Positions 40,230 through 64,000 of a stretch of DNA of 64,000 nucleotides are shown one piece after another. Origin of the DNA: Pisaster brevispinus. Its lineage: Eukaryota; Echinodermata; Asteroidea; Forcipulatida; Asteriidae. Position 1 is the first letter of the stretch, and each line of letters opens with the position of its first letter. The DNA lies in assembly GCA_023634235.1 (NCBI GenBank), contig JAMKCF010000019.1, positions 4,340,001-4,404,000 of the forward strand, given 5' to 3'. Position numbers and translations under genes: made by a program. The notes beneath the pieces are model-generated. The model was not told the DNA's origin and made no database searches. It saw only the letters and a program-made list of their open reading frames with translations.

Positions 40230-41263
40230 TTAAGCTAGTTGTACACAATAATAATCGTTGGTATTTGCAGATTGTATTAATTATATAAATATCCTTTGGT
40301 TACAAACATTGACTCCAATTGCAAGGGCGACCTTGGGTATCACAAAGTATACAACAGTTTATGTACTGATATAACAAATCTGCCCCTTTGTCCTTATTAT
40401 AAAAAAAGCAGTTGTACCATTTTTCTATTTTGAGGTAGAACAACTTTATTTATTTATCAGTGGTGTGCATTCAGTACTAGTATTATTGTGATACATGTTA
40501 ACAGTTTCATTTCGTGTGTGCTGGCCACTCGTATTTTTGGCAACTGGTTTGCAAAACTCGTCGCAAAAGAAAGGCAAAGAATGCATCTACAAGAAAAACA
40601 GTAAATAATTATCATACCAAGTTTTTCCGATTGTAACGCCGTATAAATCTTTTGTAAACCAGCTTTCACAGGTCTTCCGAAACACTTATTGCTCTACTAT
40701 TTTGTTGTTCTTATTTTTTTCATCCGAAAAGAATGGTACTTAAAAACATTTCCATTAAATACAGAAAGGAAGCTGGAACTGAGTTGTAAATTTACAAAAC
40801 TTCCGGGCCAAAATTGACCCGGATTGACCCGTGAGGCCTAACCCATTTTCTGGGTCAGTGTAACTCAGAATCTGTGTCTAAATCGAGGTAATTTCTGACC
40901 CGGGAGGAGTTAGAGCGTAATTGTTTTATGTTTCTGAGTTTCTGAATCTGAGTTTATAATATAGGCCTCATTTACATCCGCATTAAAATAAAGAAACGTT
41001 ATACTCTGCTAAATTACATTTTAAGTTTCATACACGTGCTTTCTTTACTCATTACGATTAAGCATAACAATAACATTTAACAAATTATAAGGTTAGTGTA
41101 ATTCATTTTTGTATAGAAGTAACCCGCCACAAGGCCACGCAAAGTAAAGGTTCTCGTGAAAACAAAAACAAAAAGTAAGCAAAAAGGGAGGGCCGAGAAG
41201 GTCTAGTCATCTTTCTTTGCAACAGTTATAGTTTGTAAGCTTGTGATGAAACAATTGATGCAA

Positions 41264-62179
<20,916 letters not shown>

Positions 62180-63107
62180 CTATAGAAAGCGAATGTAAAA
62201 TGTTTTATTTAGCTATTTTACGACACAGAGCATAAAAACAACGTGGAAAGTCTAAACATCACTATTAAAATAGAGAATATATTCGACAGTTCGGAGTTTT
62301 GCTTGTTTTTGGTCATTAAAACACAGGCTTAAAAACACAAATGATGAAAAACAACATTTTAAGACAGAAAAAGTGACCTTGCTATTTTGGGTGTGAACAA
62401 AACAACATACTTTCTACTATAGCTTCTGTCAGCATTGCTTGGGTGTAAAGATCAAATTTCAAAAGTTCTAAGGCATATAACTATGTTTGGAAGATCTTTC
62501 ACGTCATATCTAGGGTAATTGATTAGATCCCATTTATGTTCCCATATTTGATATACCAAGGGCTGATGAGCAAGTCGAAGGGTGAACCTACATGATTATA
62601 TTCACACTATTTAGTCATTATGTCCCATGACACCACAGCACATCAACAAAGGCACATATAATTACTATATGCACGATGTATTGCATACATATGTATAGCA
62701 AACCTTCCCCAAGTGATATATAAAGGGTGTACACACTTTCCGACTCTAGTAGTCCTTAATGGCAGATGACGTGCTATTATCGACCTGTGGCTGACGTAGG
62801 ACCATAAAAATAATATCATCAATATTCATGTTGTGTCGGTGGCTTGTTTACCACATGGGAGAACACGGGAACCAGCGAAGGCAGATGTTAACCCCCTAGC
62901 GCTAACGCCGACGATAGGCAACTTGCGGTTATTTGCTTCCAAGGGATTTGAGAAAAAATTTATCAGGTATTCCCGATGAACAGAGATAATGTTTAGAGCG
63001 CCTTGATCGATCTAACAAGATTTGTGAGTTATAATAGAAACCAAAGTACTGTGAAAGAAGGAGGGTGATTGAAAAGAGGGCACTATCGGAATTAGAAGTG
63101 TGTACTA

Positions 63108-63412
63108 TCACCCAACGGAAAGCTGGTACTTTGCCAAAAACGCCTGTTTTAACTTAGGAAATGTTTCTGAGCTCTCGTCGGGCAGGTCCTTGTGCCAATA
63201 GCTTGCTGATTCAGTGAGGTAAAGAGGTAGGTTGCTGGCCTGTTGCTCCGGGGTCCATTTATTTTGCTTTGAGTACCTCTCGTACCTGTCAAGCCACAGC
63301 TCTGGGTCGCCGGCGTCGTATCCCGAAAACGTCGGCACGATTGACTCAAATTTGTAGATGACATTGTTGCTTGTCTTCGAGAGTAAGCAAGATTTCGGGA
63401 TCGTATTATCAT
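63108..63412 (-). pseudogene. Gag fragment of a Gypsy-like LTR retrotransposon
   Basis: The minus frame contains VPTFSGYDAGDPELWLDRYE, ASNLPLYLTESASYWHKDLP and LKQAFLAKYQLSVG, the usual gag order (FSG, DPExWL, LPLYL, A..W, LP, LK..F...Y). The natural-looking ATG at 63412 is in a neighbouring frame, so a frameshift separates it from the body. Homology stops at about 63108, after which gene B intron sequence continues, so everything downstream (rest of gag, pol) is missing. Confidence 0.75.
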
Positions 63413-63419
63413 TCAGGAA

Positions 63420-64000
63420 CTGTGTCGGCGAACAATAATTTACTCTAACTAAAGAGTACCCGGATCTTCCACCAAATATAACCAGTTTGATTATACGCTA
63501 CAAACAGAAGAACACGGTTGATGGTAGTCGATACGATGCTCTCTGAGGGCGGACGCTCTCTCTGCCTACTCTCCGACTTTCACGTCATTATTATTGCAAA
63601 ACCCAAGACTTCTTGTTACAGCAAGTATAACCGTATTAGTAATCGTTTTACACATCATTAAGAACACATTTGAATAGTTACACCATGGTTACACAATATC
63701 AAGAATATGTTTGGATGGTTTTTAGAAGAGGGTTGTACTAAACAAATGAGTAGGAAAAGAGGTCGCCCTATATTTGGGCATGCTTGCCCAGTGTCCGGTA
63801 CCACCTGTCATTGCAGTGGAATGTGTAAGATAAGGAATAGCGTTCCAAGACCCACACTTACTTGGCACTATTGTTTTAAGTATGAACAATGTGCCTACTA
63901 TATACTAAAAGCAAGATGGTATACTGACAACCTTGCCACAATCTCAGATGTTAATATTTGTATCTTAAGTACCAGCTTTCCATCAGGTGATAGTACACAT
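63420..64000 (-). mobile_element. Probable leader/LTR side of the gag fragment
   Basis: Unmatched in unit A and directly upstream of gag. A TGGTGGAAGATCCGGG stretch (complement of 63450-63465) could be a primer-binding site. LTR limits cannot be set because the window ends here. Confidence 0.4.

Overview
This is a repeat-rich, AT-rich eukaryotic (metazoan) window. It contains short phase-1 exons of secreted or membrane modules (signal peptide, LDL-receptor-type YWTD propeller, EGF, Sushi/CCP, transmembrane helix), tRNA-derived SINEs, rolling-circle-like transposon arrays, long microsatellites and LINE/LTR debris. Together these suggest a marine invertebrate deuterostome. An echinoderm is my best guess, but no marker gene fixes the species.

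Layout: the window holds two copies of one large unit in direct tandem. Unit A is about 1-36736; unit B starts at about 36737 (base 1 corresponds to 36737) and runs off the right edge. Each unit carries, left to right: (i) a decayed plus-strand fragment of the receptor gene (YWTD, YWTD, EGF, EGF exons: 1028-4456 in A, about 37778-40229 in B), then (ii) the minus-strand receptor gene, read right to left and starting with its cytoplasmic-tail exon (5456-5663 in A, 41264-41492 in B).

Gene A can be read completely: 11 exons from 33169 down to 5456, 1758 nt, 585 aa. The order is signal peptide, six-bladed YWTD propeller, EGF, EGF, Sushi, Sushi, TM, short tail. Gene B shows 9 exons (62179 down to 41264, 505 codons plus stop), and its 5' exons lie beyond the window. 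Its extracellular order differs: propeller, Sushi, EGF, Sushi, EGF, Sushi, TM, tail. Nearly all module exons are phase 1-1, so modules can be gained or lost without breaking the frame, and the two paralogs show this happening. The tails have also diverged: A has an LDLR-family-like NPxY (NPQY) and an ITIM-like SIYDDI, while B has NLQC and AIYADL.

Introns hold most of the DNA. Arrays of 1.6-2.3 kb composite elements (9548-21117 in A, 42197-48832 in B) have a 130-bp internal tandem repeat and ends that look like Helitron/Helentron termini (hairpin plus CTAG or CTAA next to T). They sit in different introns in the two genes. One A element is split by a 3.9-kb TIR transposon (10523-14413). A 5.5-kb element in B (about 54057-59598) carries its own small gene pieces. 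The right edge holds a degenerate LTR-retrotransposon gag fragment (63108-63412).
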